A DNA stretch of 64,000 nt from Mucilaginibacter sp. OK283. Lineage in GTDB: Bacteria; Bacteroidota; Bacteroidia; Sphingobacteriales; Sphingobacteriaceae. The notes beneath the pieces are model-generated. The model had not been told where the DNA came from. It searched no databases and worked only from the letters and a program-made list of their open reading frames with translations. The number at the start of each line of letters is the position of its first letter. Within the stretch, counting starts at the first letter, position 1. Shown here piece by piece: positions 44,044-54,434 of the stretch. Where the stretch lies: positions 124,001 to 188,000 of the forward strand of contig NZ_FODR01000014.1 of assembly GCF_900110415.1 (NCBI RefSeq), written 5' to 3'. Both the position numbers and the translations under genes were made by a program.

Positions 44044-44628
44044 TTAGGCAAAGCTGTCTTTTGTTTTATGGTTTAATAATCCCTGACGAAAAAATAAATT
44101 AGCTGATTGAATGGATAGCGGTTTGTCATTGAAAAAATCAGGTGCATTCTCCATTATGTTTTTTAGTAACTGACAATATAGCGTCGTCGCGGCCCCAGCT
44201 TCTATTTCAATTTTGAAAACACCTTCTGACTGGCCATTTTTAACAATCCCAACCAGGAATGGGCTTAAAGTGAACACCCCAAACTCGGCAAGTAAATGAT
44301 ACCCCATGGGCGCCTGCTTTCTTATTCCATGAAAGAATGCAGGCGTTAAAATAGTTAGCATATTTTGAATAACGTTTAAAAAGCGGTCTAATTCATGCAA
44401 AGCATCAGGCTTTGCTCCCTCATCTGGTCTCCATGATAGTATGCTTGTATCAAATAAATTTTTAAGAATACATACAATCAGCATCTCTTTATTTTCGAAA
44501 AAGCGATAAAGCGTTTTTTTAGAAATCCCGCACACGGATGCGATGTCATCCATGGTAACTGCTTGTGGTCCATAAGCAGCAAATAGGGATGTTGCATTTT
44601 CAACTATGTACTTTTCAATATCAGCCAT
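44044..44628 (-). CDS. TetR-family transcriptional regulator
   Basis: 194 residues. The N-terminal helix-turn-helix is VTMDDIASVCGISKKTLYRFFENKEML, with the usual all-helical C-terminal ligand domain. It lies downstream of the RND pump gene on the same strand but beyond a hairpin terminator (44648-44681), so it probably has its own promoter. It may control the pump; the second TetR gene at 50411 is the first gene of that run. Confidence 0.85.
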   Translation of the reverse strand: MADIEKYIVENATSLFAAYGPQAVTMDDIASVCGISKKTLYRFFENKEMLIVCILKNLFDTSILSWRPDEGAKPDALHELDRFLNVIQNMLTILTPAFFHGIRKQAPMGYHLLAEFGVFTLSPFLVGIVKNGQSEGVFKIEIEAGAATTLYCQLLKNIMENAPDFFNDKPLSIQSANLFFRQGLLNHKTKDSFA

Positions 44629-44647
44629 AAAAATTCTTAACTAATTT

Positions 44648-44681
44648 AAACAGGCACTTACCCGGAAGCAGGTGCCTGTTT
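44648..44681 (-). terminator. Hairpin terminator after the RND pump gene
   Basis: AAACAGGCAC (44648-44657) and GTGCCTGTTT (44672-44681) form a perfect 10-bp stem between the pump stop codon and the TetR start. The T content on the minus side is weak. Confidence 0.7.
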
Positions 44682-44700
44682 GTTTAAATTTTTTAGATGA

Positions 44701-47700
44701 TCAATGATGGTTAGACGTTGTTACGAACTGACTGGTGGTCACTTCTTTTTTTGGAAAGCGCTGTCTGAATTTATCGCCGAAACGGTCAACGCAATAGTAA
44801 ACCATAGGTACGACGAAAACAGTAAGGCAAAGACTTGACGATAGGCCGCCTATGATCACCCATGCCAGTCCGTTTTTCCATTCGCTGCCCGCCGCGCTTG
44901 ATGTAGCTATTGGTAACATACCAATAATCATAGCCATCGTTGTCATAAGTATAGGACGTAAACGTTCTTTTCCAGCTTCTATTAACGCCTGCCAACTGGT
45001 ATAGCCCTTCTCTTTAAGGTGGTTGGCAAAGTCAACTATCAGGATAGCATTTTTGGCCACCAGCCCCATTAACATAATCATACCCAATATGGTGAAAATG
45101 CTCATAGAGGATTTGGTTAACGCCAATAACAGAAATACGCCTATGAAGGCCACCGGTAGAGAAAATAATACCACAAAAGGATAAACAAAATTATTGTACA
45201 AGGCGACCATTACCAGGTACATGAGTATTACAGCTGCCATAATAGCGAGTCCCATAGCTCCAAATGAATCGCCCTGACGTTCCACATCGCCGCTCCAGCG
45301 CAAATCAATGCCTGCAGGTAATGGTTTTTCTATCAATAGTTGTTTGATACTATCGGCAACTACACCTGATGTAACTCCAAGCACGTTGCTTTTGACAGTT
45401 ACGGAAGTACGCCTGTCCTTACGTTCCAATACGCTGGGCCCGCTGCCTTGTACCACATCGGCAAATTGTGATAACCTGATCAATTGGCCAGATGCATTGA
45501 TAAACTCAATATTTTTTACATCTTCTACACTGTGCTTGTCAAAATCGTCAAATTTTACCCGGATATCGTATTCGTTGGTGCCCACTCGGTATTTGGCATC
45601 AGTATTACCGGCATAGGCATTTTGCAAAACAGCCCCTACCTGGTTAACGTTCAGGCCGAGCTGGCTCATTTTTTCCCGATTGATCCTTACTTCGGCCTCC
45701 GGATTACCTTCTTCAACGCTTAGCGTAGTGTTAATTGCGCCAGGCATAGCTTTAATTTGCTGCTTCAACTGATTAGCAGTTGCCATCAGTTGGGTGCTGT
45801 TCTCGCCGTTTAATACCAGTTGAATAGGTTCGCCGCCATTAACCATATCTACCATCGTCGGGCTTATCTTCACCCCTGGAAAGTGTTGGGCGATGTCCTG
45901 ACTCTTCTGCAACATTATTTTCTCTGTGGGAAGAGTCCTCTCTTTTTTGTCAACTAAGGTTACCGTCAGCTCTGATTTGTAATCAGAACCTACGCCAGAT
46001 ACCAATGACGATGTACTTGAACCCGCTACGTTACTAAAAACCGTCGTTACGTCTTGTTGTCTGCGGAGGTAGTCTTCTATTTGTAACGTGCGTAAATTGT
46101 TTTGTTTTACAGTTGTATTTTTATCGTACTCCAGCGCAAGTCTGAACTGTCCCTTATCGGTAGCGGTTACAAACTCGCTACCGATAACCCCTAATTTCAT
46201 AACCTGGCTTAGCAATATAAAAAGCAACACTACAAAACCGCTCATAATCAACTTATGGCTGAGCACCCATTTTAAAGCATTGGTGTACCAGTTGGTTAAT
46301 CCGGTAATCATTTTTTCGAATAGTAGAAGGGGTTTATGCTGAAGCTTTCTGTTATCCAGAATGGTTATCTTTCCAAAACGCGAAGCAAGCCATGGCGTAA
46401 GTGTATAACACACAAAAAGGCTCATTAATGTGGCCACCACAATGGTGGATGAATAAGCGCGCAAAATAGAGCCTACCGTATTTTGAATCAGGCAAAGCGG
46501 GCCAAAAACAACCACATCCACCATGGTAATGGCTATGGCCGAGAAACCTATTTCGGAACGTCCATCCAGTGAAGCTGTAACTTTGTCCTTGCCCATTGCT
46601 AGATGGCGATGTATATTTTCGAGTACTACTATGCTATCATCCACCAAAATGCCTATTACTAATGACAAGGCAAGCAGGGTCATTAAATTCAGTGTATAGC
46701 CAAAAAGATACATCGAAATAAAGGTTGCGACAAGTGATGTCGGGATAGCCAGAAGTACGATAAGCGAATCACGGAGGCTGTGCAGGAACAGCAGCATGAT
46801 GATCGCCACCAAAATTACAGCCAGTATCAAGTCATCTACAACCCCGTGTGCGGCTTCTAATGTATAATCAGAAGTATCATCAGCGATAATAAATTTTACG
46901 CCTTTTGATACATATGTTTTTTCAATGCCGGAAATCTTTTGTTTGATCAGCTGGCTGATGGCAACCGCGTTGGCATCGTTTTGTTTTTTAATCAGCAAGC
47001 CAATACCATTTTGCCCGTTATAACGGAACACAGAGGTGACGTCTTTTGTAACATCAGCTACACTCGCTACATCTCTTAACCTGATAGGGCTGCCAGTGGA
47101 AGGCATACCGATTACCAGGTCATTCAATTGCGCTACTGAGCTATATTTGCCCGAAAGGCGTACTGTCATTTGCCCGGTCGACTCGGATTTTACTTTACCC
47201 GCCGGAAGCTCTTGGTTACCATTGGCTACAGCAGCGGTCACATTAAGGATAGAGAGCCCGTAATAGTCCAGCTTACTTTTATTAATGTTCACCTGGATTT
47301 CCCGTTCTTGTCCGCCTATCAACGTAATCTCACCGACACCCGGTATTTGTTGAAACAGTGGATTGATCTGATTTTTGATAATATCATAGAAATCGGCATT
47401 GTCCAGTGATGATGTCGCCATCATTTGCATAATAGGCTGGTCGCTTGGGGTTACTTTGCTGATACTGGATGCTTTTACATCCGTTGGCAAATCGCCTTTG
47501 ATGTTATTTATTTTCCGCTGTGCATCCTGCTGCTTCTCGTCAATATTGCTGCCAGTAACAAACTCGGCGGTTATAATCGATGTACTTTCCAGTGACTGCG
47601 ACGTAATGGTTTTTATACCATCAACTGTGCTCAGCTCGTCTTCTATTTTTTTAGTAACTGTTTGTTCTACGTTAGCTGGCGCGGCGCCTGGGTAACTGGT

Positions 47701-47844
47701 AGTTATCACCAGTGTAGGATTAGAGATATCAGGCAGTAATTCGTAACTCAGCTGCTGATAACAAAACAAACCGCCCCCTATTAGCACCGTGAATATAACG
47801 ATGATGAGTGAGGGTCTTTTTATGGCTATTTCGGTTAATGACAT
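44701..47844 (-). CDS. RND efflux pump inner-membrane transporter (AcrB/HAE1 family)
   Basis: 1047 residues, the full length of the HAE1 family. Twelve transmembrane helices with two large periplasmic loops. The start is SLTEIAIKRPSLIIVIFTVL. Helix 4 holds LALSLVIGILVDDSIVVLEN with the adjacent acidic pair used in proton transfer; the C-terminal half has GLVAKNAILIVDFANHL. It exports amphipathic compounds by proton exchange through the adaptor and TolC-like proteins encoded upstream. The substrate is unknown. Confidence 0.96.
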   Translation of the reverse strand: MSLTEIAIKRPSLIIVIFTVLIGGGLFCYQQLSYELLPDISNPTLVITTSYPGAAPANVEQTVTKKIEDELSTVDGIKTITSQSLESTSIITAEFVTGSNIDEKQQDAQRKINNIKGDLPTDVKASSISKVTPSDQPIMQMMATSSLDNADFYDIIKNQINPLFQQIPGVGEITLIGGQEREIQVNINKSKLDYYGLSILNVTAAVANGNQELPAGKVKSESTGQMTVRLSGKYSSVAQLNDLVIGMPSTGSPIRLRDVASVADVTKDVTSVFRYNGQNGIGLLIKKQNDANAVAISQLIKQKISGIEKTYVSKGVKFIIADDTSDYTLEAAHGVVDDLILAVILVAIIMLLFLHSLRDSLIVLLAIPTSLVATFISMYLFGYTLNLMTLLALSLVIGILVDDSIVVLENIHRHLAMGKDKVTASLDGRSEIGFSAIAITMVDVVVFGPLCLIQNTVGSILRAYSSTIVVATLMSLFVCYTLTPWLASRFGKITILDNRKLQHKPLLLFEKMITGLTNWYTNALKWVLSHKLIMSGFVVLLFILLSQVMKLGVIGSEFVTATDKGQFRLALEYDKNTTVKQNNLRTLQIEDYLRRQQDVTTVFSNVAGSSTSSLVSGVGSDYKSELTVTLVDKKERTLPTEKIMLQKSQDIAQHFPGVKISPTMVDMVNGGEPIQLVLNGENSTQLMATANQLKQQIKAMPGAINTTLSVEEGNPEAEVRINREKMSQLGLNVNQVGAVLQNAYAGNTDAKYRVGTNEYDIRVKFDDFDKHSVEDVKNIEFINASGQLIRLSQFADVVQGSGPSVLERKDRRTSVTVKSNVLGVTSGVVADSIKQLLIEKPLPAGIDLRWSGDVERQGDSFGAMGLAIMAAVILMYLVMVALYNNFVYPFVVLFSLPVAFIGVFLLLALTKSSMSIFTILGMIMLMGLVAKNAILIVDFANHLKEKGYTSWQALIEAGKERLRPILMTTMAMIIGMLPIATSSAAGSEWKNGLAWVIIGGLSSSLCLTVFVVPMVYYCVDRFGDKFRQRFPKKEVTTSQFVTTSNHH

Positions 47845-47908
47845 ATTTATATTTTTTTAATTTTATGGTTTAAAAGCGTGGTGGTAAAAATTCCTCTACC
47901 GGTTTTAG

Positions 47909-48961
47909 CTATTTCACATCTATTTTAGTGCCGCCGGTCAGATTTACTAATCCTCCTGTGATTACGATATCATTGACTTTCAATCCATTGGTTACTTGAA
48001 CATCTGTTTCATTGCTGGCACCGATTTCTATATCGCGAAGTTTCGCCACGCCGTTTTGTGCCACATAAACTTGCGGTTTTTGTGAAGAGCCTAACAAAGC
48101 AGAGCGGGGAATACTGATCGCGTTTTGCAATGCAGAACTGCCGACGATAACATTACCGTACATGCCTGCCCTTAGTGGCGATTGCACGGTGTTGGTTACC
48201 AAAACTTTTACAGTATAATTGTGCGAAGCATCAGCGTTACTGGATATGTAATCTACAGCTCCTTTAAAAATTGTATTAGGGTACACATCCGTTTTTACGT
48301 TCAGGGACATATCTTTCTTAAATTGCATTACATATTTCTCCGGAACGCTTATCTCTAGTTTAAGTGTCGCTATGTCAATAAGCGTAGCCAGCGTTGTTCC
48401 AGGTGATACTATCGCCCCCAAATCAAAGTTGCGTGCCGTTATCACACCGGCAAAAGGTGCCTTGATTGTATATTGATCGATTTGTCTTTGTAATTGCTCA
48501 ATTTGGGCCTGATTAGTAAGTACCTGGGTATGGGCGTTGTCCATTTGCAATTGGGTAACACCGGTCGGCGCCGCGTTATAACGTTTTAATGTGGTTGCCG
48601 CGTTGGCAAGGTTTGCCTTCGCTGAACTGAATTGGGCCTGCAATACAGCATCATTAAGGTGAGCGATCAGCGTTCCCGCAACAACCTGGCTGCCCTCTTT
48701 TATGCCAACGGTGATCACTTTTCCTGATGTTTCAGAAGCTATGGATACTTCCCTGCTTGGCGAAAAGGTTCCAAGGAAGGTGGTTGATGCTCCAAAAGAC
48801 GACTCTTTAACAGTATCGACCTGAACTAAGGCCTTAGCATTGATATTGGCATGGTATACCCTCTCCGTAACTTCTTTCTTATTGGAAGCCAACTTGAATA
48901 TCGTAAGCGCTACTAAGCCCAGAACGGCAATGATGACAATAAGTCTGGTTGTTTTTTTCAT
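47909..48961 (-). CDS. RND periplasmic adaptor subunit
   Basis: 350 residues. N-terminal anchor (LIVIIAVLGLVALTIFKLA), then the lipoyl half-motif GTFSPSREVSIASETSGKV, an alpha-hairpin (LQAQFSSAKANLANAATTLK) and the second half (YTIKAPFAGVITARNFDLG), followed by the beta-barrel. It joins the RND transporter (64 bases downstream) to the TolC-like channel (48 bases upstream). No lipobox was seen, so it is anchored by its helix. Confidence 0.93.
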   Translation of the reverse strand: MKKTTRLIVIIAVLGLVALTIFKLASNKKEVTERVYHANINAKALVQVDTVKESSFGASTTFLGTFSPSREVSIASETSGKVITVGIKEGSQVVAGTLIAHLNDAVLQAQFSSAKANLANAATTLKRYNAAPTGVTQLQMDNAHTQVLTNQAQIEQLQRQIDQYTIKAPFAGVITARNFDLGAIVSPGTTLATLIDIATLKLEISVPEKYVMQFKKDMSLNVKTDVYPNTIFKGAVDYISSNADASHNYTVKVLVTNTVQSPLRAGMYGNVIVGSSALQNAISIPRSALLGSSQKPQVYVAQNGVAKLRDIEIGASNETDVQVTNGLKVNDIVITGGLVNLTGGTKIDVK

Positions 48962-49009
48962 TTTATTATAATTGATATGTGTGTTGTTATTGATTTTTAC
49001 TAATGAGTT

Positions 49010-50356
49010 TTAGTTTTTAAGCAAGGTTCCTTGTGTTTTTTTAAGATTTAATTCTGCTTGCTTGATGTTAATGAGCGCGTTAACGAAATTATTTTGCGCT
49101 GTGTGCAAATCACTGCTGGCATTTATAAAGTCGCTTACCTTTACCAGTCCACTCTTATATTGTGTGTCAATATCCCTCATGACCTTTTGCGCCAGCGCCA
49201 AGTTGCGTTGCTGGTTTTGATAGGTAATAAAGTTGCTTTTCAGGTCTTCGTAGGCATCGGCAAGTTCCTTATTGTTTTGTTGAATGGTCTGCTGCGCCTG
49301 GACTTCGTATTTTTTGATTTCAAAGTCCTTTTGTTTGGCCTGATATCTGATACTGAAACCATCAAAAATGGGAATGGTCAGTTTTAGACCGACGTAGGAC
49401 GACGGATAATATTTACCATTGATGCTTTTAAAAGGGTCGGCATTGGTATAGTTGCCATAAAGTCCATAGCCCCCGTTTAAGGAAAGATTCGGCAAATATC
49501 CAGCTTTGATATTCTGACGCTCCAGTTTGGAAATATTTATATTTTCCATGATCTGCCGATAATTGGTTTTTGAATCTGGATTGAACGTAGGCGTTTGCAG
49601 CAGCGCATTGCTGGCCTCATTATCGGTAAATGGCACTACTGTGATGCTGGTGACCAAGGGCAGGTTCATCAGCGTCTTCAATAAATTATAATACTTCTCC
49701 CGATTATTTGCAAGAGATTGCAGGCTAGCTTTGTCGTTATCGCGGGTTACGGTAAGCCTGTCAACGTCAGTTTGGGTAGCCAACCCGGCCTTCAGCTGCT
49801 GTTGCATACTGGCTAGCAATGATTCCGTATTGTTTAGTGTTTCATTACTTAGTTCAATTTGTTTTAATACTGACTGGATATTGTAGTAGGTAGCTGAAAG
49901 ATTGTAAACCAAATCTTCCTTACTGCTTTGTATTTGTAATTGATTAAGGTTTACAGCCAGTTTTGCAGCTTTTAAACCGATGGTAACCGACGGGTTAAAA
50001 ATGGTTTGATTTAATGTTATTTGTGCATTTTTTGTTTGCGGCACCCCAAACTTTACTGCGCTATAAGTGCCAACTGGTCCGCCAAAAGCTTCTGCCGGAA
50101 TAACGGATGTTTGCACCTGGAAAGAATACTGATATGAAGCACTGCCGTTAATGTTAGGCAACAATGCACTATATTGCTGCTGCACGCCGGCTTTGGTTTT
50201 CTCCAGATCATAATTGTCGGCCCTAAGTTGTAGGCTTTGACGTAAGGCGGTATCTATACATTGCTCTAATGACATTACCTGCTGTGCTCTTGCTGAACGG
50301 GTCAGCATAATAAATACTGGTAATAAGCAGAGTAGCTGGAAAGCTTTATTTTTCAT
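49010..50356 (-). CDS. TolC-family outer-membrane efflux protein
   Basis: 448 residues. Signal peptide (LLCLLPVFIMLTRSARAQ), two coiled-coil/beta repeats (MSLEQCIDTALRQSLQLRA; LPNLSLNGGYGLYGNYTN) and a long C-terminal helix (QYKSGLVKVSDFINASSDL). It is the first structural gene after the TetR gene (54 bases) and forms the outer-membrane exit of the RND pump. Confidence 0.93.
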   Translation of the reverse strand: MKNKAFQLLCLLPVFIMLTRSARAQQVMSLEQCIDTALRQSLQLRADNYDLEKTKAGVQQQYSALLPNINGSASYQYSFQVQTSVIPAEAFGGPVGTYSAVKFGVPQTKNAQITLNQTIFNPSVTIGLKAAKLAVNLNQLQIQSSKEDLVYNLSATYYNIQSVLKQIELSNETLNNTESLLASMQQQLKAGLATQTDVDRLTVTRDNDKASLQSLANNREKYYNLLKTLMNLPLVTSITVVPFTDNEASNALLQTPTFNPDSKTNYRQIMENINISKLERQNIKAGYLPNLSLNGGYGLYGNYTNADPFKSINGKYYPSSYVGLKLTIPIFDGFSIRYQAKQKDFEIKKYEVQAQQTIQQNNKELADAYEDLKSNFITYQNQQRNLALAQKVMRDIDTQYKSGLVKVSDFINASSDLHTAQNNFVNALINIKQAELNLKKTQGTLLKN

Positions 50357-50410
50357 TTTTATATAATTTTATTGTTTAACTTTTTTGTTTAATTGATTCA
50401 AAAAAAAACA

Positions 50411-51025
50411 TTAATTGAAGTTCATTTTCAAAAAATTGATCACGTAAGCCTTTCTATTGCTCATCAATTGAAAATATTGTTCATTGTTAAGCTTTAAGAT
50501 ATTTTGCAGCAAGCCACTTGCCGCAAACGGAAACATACAAATGGCCATCAGCGTCATAAAGATTTGTTTAGGATTCCCGGTGATTTCTTTTCTTTCTACC
50601 GCTTTTTCAATTTCATGAAGCATCGCATCGGTAAGACTGATAATCGTATTATCCATTGGCACCTCCTTCATTAAATTGGGATGGGTATTAAACTCGTTGA
50701 GTATAAACAGATCCAGCCCCGGTTCCTGGCAAACTTTGTCAAAATACTGAGTGACGAAGAATTCCATTTTCTCAACGATAGTTGATCCCTGGTTTGTTAA
50801 CGCTTTTGCCCCTAGATTGATATCATAAAAAACATCCCGTAAGACGGTGAGAAATAGTTTCTCTTTACTACGAAAGTAGTAGTGAAGTGCTGTCCGGGCG
50901 ATGCCCGCTTCATCCGCAATCTCTTGCAGACGGGCCCCCTTTAACCCCTTCTTCAAAAAAACTTTTTTTGCTGCTACCTTAATCAATTTTTCCGGGTCGG
51001 CATAGCTGTCTTTTTTATAAAACAT
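50411..51025 (-). CDS. TetR-family transcriptional regulator (TetR-B)
   Basis: 204 residues. The helix-turn-helix LQEIADEAGIARTALHYYFRSKEKL is a textbook TetR domain. It is the first gene of the run TetR-TolC-adaptor-RND. Upstream, TGAACAATTTTGTTAA (about 51031-51046) contains inverted AACAA/TTGTT arms that could be its operator. The first six codons plus spacer reappear beyond 59118, next to another kinase gene, as part of a direct repeat. Confidence 0.88.
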   Translation of the reverse strand: MFYKKDSYADPEKLIKVAAKKVFLKKGLKGARLQEIADEAGIARTALHYYFRSKEKLFLTVLRDVFYDINLGAKALTNQGSTIVEKMEFFVTQYFDKVCQEPGLDLFILNEFNTHPNLMKEVPMDNTIISLTDAMLHEIEKAVERKEITGNPKQIFMTLMAICMFPFAASGLLQNILKLNNEQYFQLMSNRKAYVINFLKMNFN

Positions 51026-51297
51026 ATTTATTGAACAATTTTGTTAAATACAAAAGTAGAAATTTGTTTTTAAATTCCTACTCGTTGTTCGAAGATTTAA
51101 TTCAAATTTAAATTGAAGCAGATCGTGAATTTTAAATCCTCCAAGTGTTACTAAGTTTGTTTTTAGCGTGGGAAGGGGAAATTGCATGCAAAAAACTCAA
51201 TAGTCTGATTTTCGGCATCTAAAAAAAATAGCTTTATGATGACATTCTTTCTTTCCATAATAAGTTTAATATAGAGTTTTTTATCCAATCGGCAGGG
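51026..51297. repeat. Direct repeat copy 2: TetR-A 3' relic plus spacer
   Basis: This stretch matches 59145-59410. Bases 51214-51297, minus strand, encode LYIKLIMERKNVI...LFFLDA, equivalent to the C-terminal end of the intact TetR gene at 59341, but the stop codon is lost and nothing of the rest remains. Bases 51026-51213 match the spacer of the other copy with scattered differences, including the AACAA/TTGTT inverted repeat. Confidence 0.8.
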
Positions 51298-51326
51298 GGA
51301 ATCATGGAAAGTTTTCTACCGGTGAC

Positions 51327-52037
51327 TTAATGAATATCAATAAAATTCTTATCATGGCTGATGATTTTCCCATCCGCCAATTCAATCGTTCGGTCACTGG
51401 CTTGGGCAAAATCATTATCATGGGTTACTGCAATTATGGTTTGACCAAACTCATGTGCTATCTGTGTAAAAACATCAAATACAATTTTAGTGTTCTTACT
51501 ATCTAAATTGCCTGTTGGTTCGTCGCACATAATAATTGCAGGATCGTTGATAAGCGCCCTGGCAATAGCTACCCGTTGCTGCTGCCCCCCGCTTAGCTTT
51601 GCTGCTGGTTTTAATGCCTGCTCTTTGATGCCTAAAACATCCAGTTTATGGTATGCTCTTTCTTCTACTTCTTGGTAAGTGTATTTTCCCAGCTTCAACG
51701 CCGGGATCATCACATTTTTCAGGCAAGAGAATTCAGGTAACAAGTAGTGGAACTGAAATACGAATCCGATATTCCTGTTTCGTAACGCCGCTAATTCATT
51801 TGTTTTCTTTCCTGTTATTCTTTCATTATTAACAAATAACTCTCCTTCGTAAGACGTGTCCATTGTGCTGAGGCAGTAGAGTAAAGTGGATTTGCCCGAA
51901 CCACTTTTGCCAACTAATGTTAAAAACTCCCCTTTATATGCCTCAAAACTAATATCGTCTAAAACCTTAAATTTAACGGGGTCATAAAAATATTTCCCTA
52001 ATGATTTTGTACTTAAAATAACTTCTTTTTTTTCCAT
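51327..52037 (-). CDS. ABC transporter ATP-binding protein (LolD/MacB type)
   Basis: 236 residues. Walker A GKSGSGKSTLLYCL, signature [20 protein letters not shown], Walker B AIIMCDEPTGNLDS and switch IIAVTHDNDF. It is the last gene of the kinase-LytTR-OMPLA-DUF2147-TolC-adaptor-permease run and energises the permease encoded 7 bases upstream. Confidence 0.94.
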   Translation of the reverse strand: MEKKEVILSTKSLGKYFYDPVKFKVLDDISFEAYKGEFLTLVGKSGSGKSTLLYCLSTMDTSYEGELFVNNERITGKKTNELAALRNRNIGFVFQFHYLLPEFSCLKNVMIPALKLGKYTYQEVEERAYHKLDVLGIKEQALKPAAKLSGGQQQRVAIARALINDPAIIMCDEPTGNLDSKNTKIVFDVFTQIAHEFGQTIIAVTHDNDFAQASDRTIELADGKIISHDKNFIDIH

Positions 52038-52044
52038 GTTCGGA

Positions 52045-53280
52045 TTATTTTCTAAAGATTTCTACAGGGTCAACTCTTGCAGCTTTCCTTGCTGGAAAAT
52101 AACCAGCACAAAGTGTAATAAACAAACCTAACCCAAAGCTTTTTGCAAAAAGTCCGGGTTCAAAACGGATAGGGAAATAACCCACTGGGCCGCCCATGTA
52201 TATTCTTGACATTATTGCAATAAGCACGCCACCAACAACCAGCCCCATTAGGGTGCCAATGAATCCCATTATGAGCGCTTCGGATAGAAAAATCCTGACT
52301 ACATCTTTGCCCGCAAATCCTGTTGCTTTTAATATGGCAATGTCATTTATTTTTTGTGCTATCGTTGAACTGAGAATATTGTAGATACCAAAAGCTGCTA
52401 CTACTAAAATAGAGAGAGAGATAGCACTCATTAATATATCTCTCGTCTTGCCGCTTGCCAATACATCTGCATTCGTAGTTTTCCAGTCTTCTACCTTATA
52501 TGGTGTTAATTGTTGCAACATAACCGCGTACTTTTCACTTTCATTAGGATCGGGTACGTTTATAAAAATATTACTTACGTAGGAAGGCCCTTCTTTTATA
52601 AATTGCTGTGCTGTGGTAATATTCATATAGGATTTTGCATTGTCAGTTATGCTATTGCCGGTTGTAAAAATGCCTGCTATTTTCATTACTTTTACAACGT
52701 TATAGGAAGAAGTTACTGTAATATTATCATTGATTCCAAGGTTTAACTTTTCCGCAATGCCACTTCCTATGATGATACCATTTAAGTTGCCTTGTACCCC
52801 GTTCAAGCTGCCTGCCACTATGTATTTGCCTGTCTTGAACATGGCGTCATATTCAAGTATATTTACACCATTGCCGTCTCCCCTTAACTGTGCCTTGCCG
52901 CGGTTATAAAATGCGTCAAAACCTACCTGTGCAATTGCATTCACAACATAGGGCTGTTTTTTAATTCTCGACAGCAACTGTTCAGGATTAATTATCTTCT
53001 TCGACAGAGTGGTAATCTGAGGATTCACAATAACAGCAACATGTCGAGAATCTGGAAAAGGCATCAGAGGCTGACTCAATTCATCATCCTTATAAATCTT
53101 GATGTGGGCGCTGTTTTTAAACATTTCATCTGTCGAAAAGGAAGAAAAGCCAGATGTCAGTGAATTCATAAATAAAAATATCCCGACACCAAGAGTAACA
53201 CCTAATGCTGCAACGAGTGTTTGTCTTTTCCTGGTAATTATGTGTGTAAAAGCAATGTCTGTATTTATACTGCGTTTCAT
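52045..53280 (-). CDS. FtsX/LolC-like ABC transporter permease
   Basis: 411 residues. First helix after RKRQTLVAALGVTLGVGIFLFMNSL, a periplasmic domain of about 220 residues, then three helices with LVVAAFGIYNILSSTIAQKINDIAILKATGF (the coupling segment) and an ending RVDPVEIFRK. It closely follows the adaptor gene (5 bases). The layout equals the MacB-like permease at 32113, but the sequences are clearly different paralogues. Confidence 0.9.
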   Translation of the reverse strand: MKRSINTDIAFTHIITRKRQTLVAALGVTLGVGIFLFMNSLTSGFSSFSTDEMFKNSAHIKIYKDDELSQPLMPFPDSRHVAVIVNPQITTLSKKIINPEQLLSRIKKQPYVVNAIAQVGFDAFYNRGKAQLRGDGNGVNILEYDAMFKTGKYIVAGSLNGVQGNLNGIIIGSGIAEKLNLGINDNITVTSSYNVVKVMKIAGIFTTGNSITDNAKSYMNITTAQQFIKEGPSYVSNIFINVPDPNESEKYAVMLQQLTPYKVEDWKTTNADVLASGKTRDILMSAISLSILVVAAFGIYNILSSTIAQKINDIAILKATGFAGKDVVRIFLSEALIMGFIGTLMGLVVGGVLIAIMSRIYMGGPVGYFPIRFEPGLFAKSFGLGLFITLCAGYFPARKAARVDPVEIFRK

Positions 53281-53285
53281 TATTA

Positions 53286-54434
53286 TCAGTTTAATTGTGC
53301 TCCTGCCTCTGAAGTATTTGTTTTATTGGCCGCCAGATTTTCTGTAACCAAGACAGTATTTTCATCTATTCCACTTAATACCTGGACCCATTCATTGCTT
53401 ACAAACTTCGTAACAACTTTTACTTTTTCTTTTTGTCCTTTTACCTGCACATATCCTCCAAAATCAAGATATTTTCTAGGAATAAGCAATGCATTTTTTG
53501 TTGTTGTTACTATGATGTTGCTTTGCAATTGTGTGTTTACAATAGTAAAATCTAAACTGTCAGTAAAAGCAAGTTTGCAAATGAATGACTGGGTGCTCTC
53601 ATCAAACGAAGGATAAATCTCCTTAACTGTACCTTTATAGATTTTTTCCTTATTTATGTTCAATTGTATATATGCGATTTGACCGACCTTGATTTTCCCT
53701 ATATTGCCCTCATCAACATTCACTTTCGAGTATATATCATGTATATTTCCAATTAATGCAATACTTTCACCACGTTTTACGTAGTCACCCGGTTGTTTAT
53801 ACTTCTTTAGAATTTTCCCCGCTACAACGGCACTTATTTTGTTTTTGCCAGTAATTAATTCGTATATATTTTTGGTTGCTTGTGTACTGATAGCCTGCTG
53901 ATTGGCTTGCTGTTGCGATTGCTTGTAATTCTCCAAAGCATTTTCATAGTTTGACTTTGAAGATTCATATTGAATCTTGGCATTGTCAAGGTCTATTTTA
54001 GCAATACTGTTATTCTCCCATAATTTTTGATAGCGTTGCAGGTTAGTTAAATCCAGTTCCATCTTTTGTTTGTTGATGTTAATAGTATTTTGTGCCTGCT
54101 GTAAAGCAGGTGCATTGTTTTGTGTGTTTCGATGTGCTATTTTATACAAATCTGTTGCACTTTGTTCATTAAAAGCGGCTTCTCTATTATTAACAATAGC
54201 CAATACATTTCCTGGTGCAACAACATCTCCTTCCTCAAAATTTACCTGTGAAAGATAACCGTCTGCTTGTGCTGTAAGATCATATGTATTGTCAGCCTCA
54301 AGTATGCCCGAAGCAAATACCGTTTCAGTCACATCTTTCCGGATCGGCTTTGTCTCTTCTGTTTTTTTGCCACAGGAATAAAAAAGCAAAACGGGAAACG
54401 TAAGTACTATCGTGCGAATTAATTTCTGATTCAT
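53286..54434 (-). CDS. Membrane fusion (HlyD/MacA-like) lipoprotein
   Basis: 382 residues. The start has a lipobox (LLFYSCGKKTEE). Lipoyl halves are DLTAQADGYLSQVNFEEGD and KISAVVAGKILKKYKQPGD, flanking a long coiled hairpin (IAKIDLDNAKIQYESSKSNY). It bridges the ABC permease and the TolC-like protein; the start overlaps the TolC stop by 4 bases (54431-54434). Confidence 0.9.
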   Translation of the reverse strand: MNQKLIRTIVLTFPVLLFYSCGKKTEETKPIRKDVTETVFASGILEADNTYDLTAQADGYLSQVNFEEGDVVAPGNVLAIVNNREAAFNEQSATDLYKIAHRNTQNNAPALQQAQNTININKQKMELDLTNLQRYQKLWENNSIAKIDLDNAKIQYESSKSNYENALENYKQSQQQANQQAISTQATKNIYELITGKNKISAVVAGKILKKYKQPGDYVKRGESIALIGNIHDIYSKVNVDEGNIGKIKVGQIAYIQLNINKEKIYKGTVKEIYPSFDESTQSFICKLAFTDSLDFTIVNTQLQSNIIVTTTKNALLIPRKYLDFGGYVQVKGQKEKVKVVTKFVSNEWVQVLSGIDENTVLVTENLAANKTNTSEAGAQLN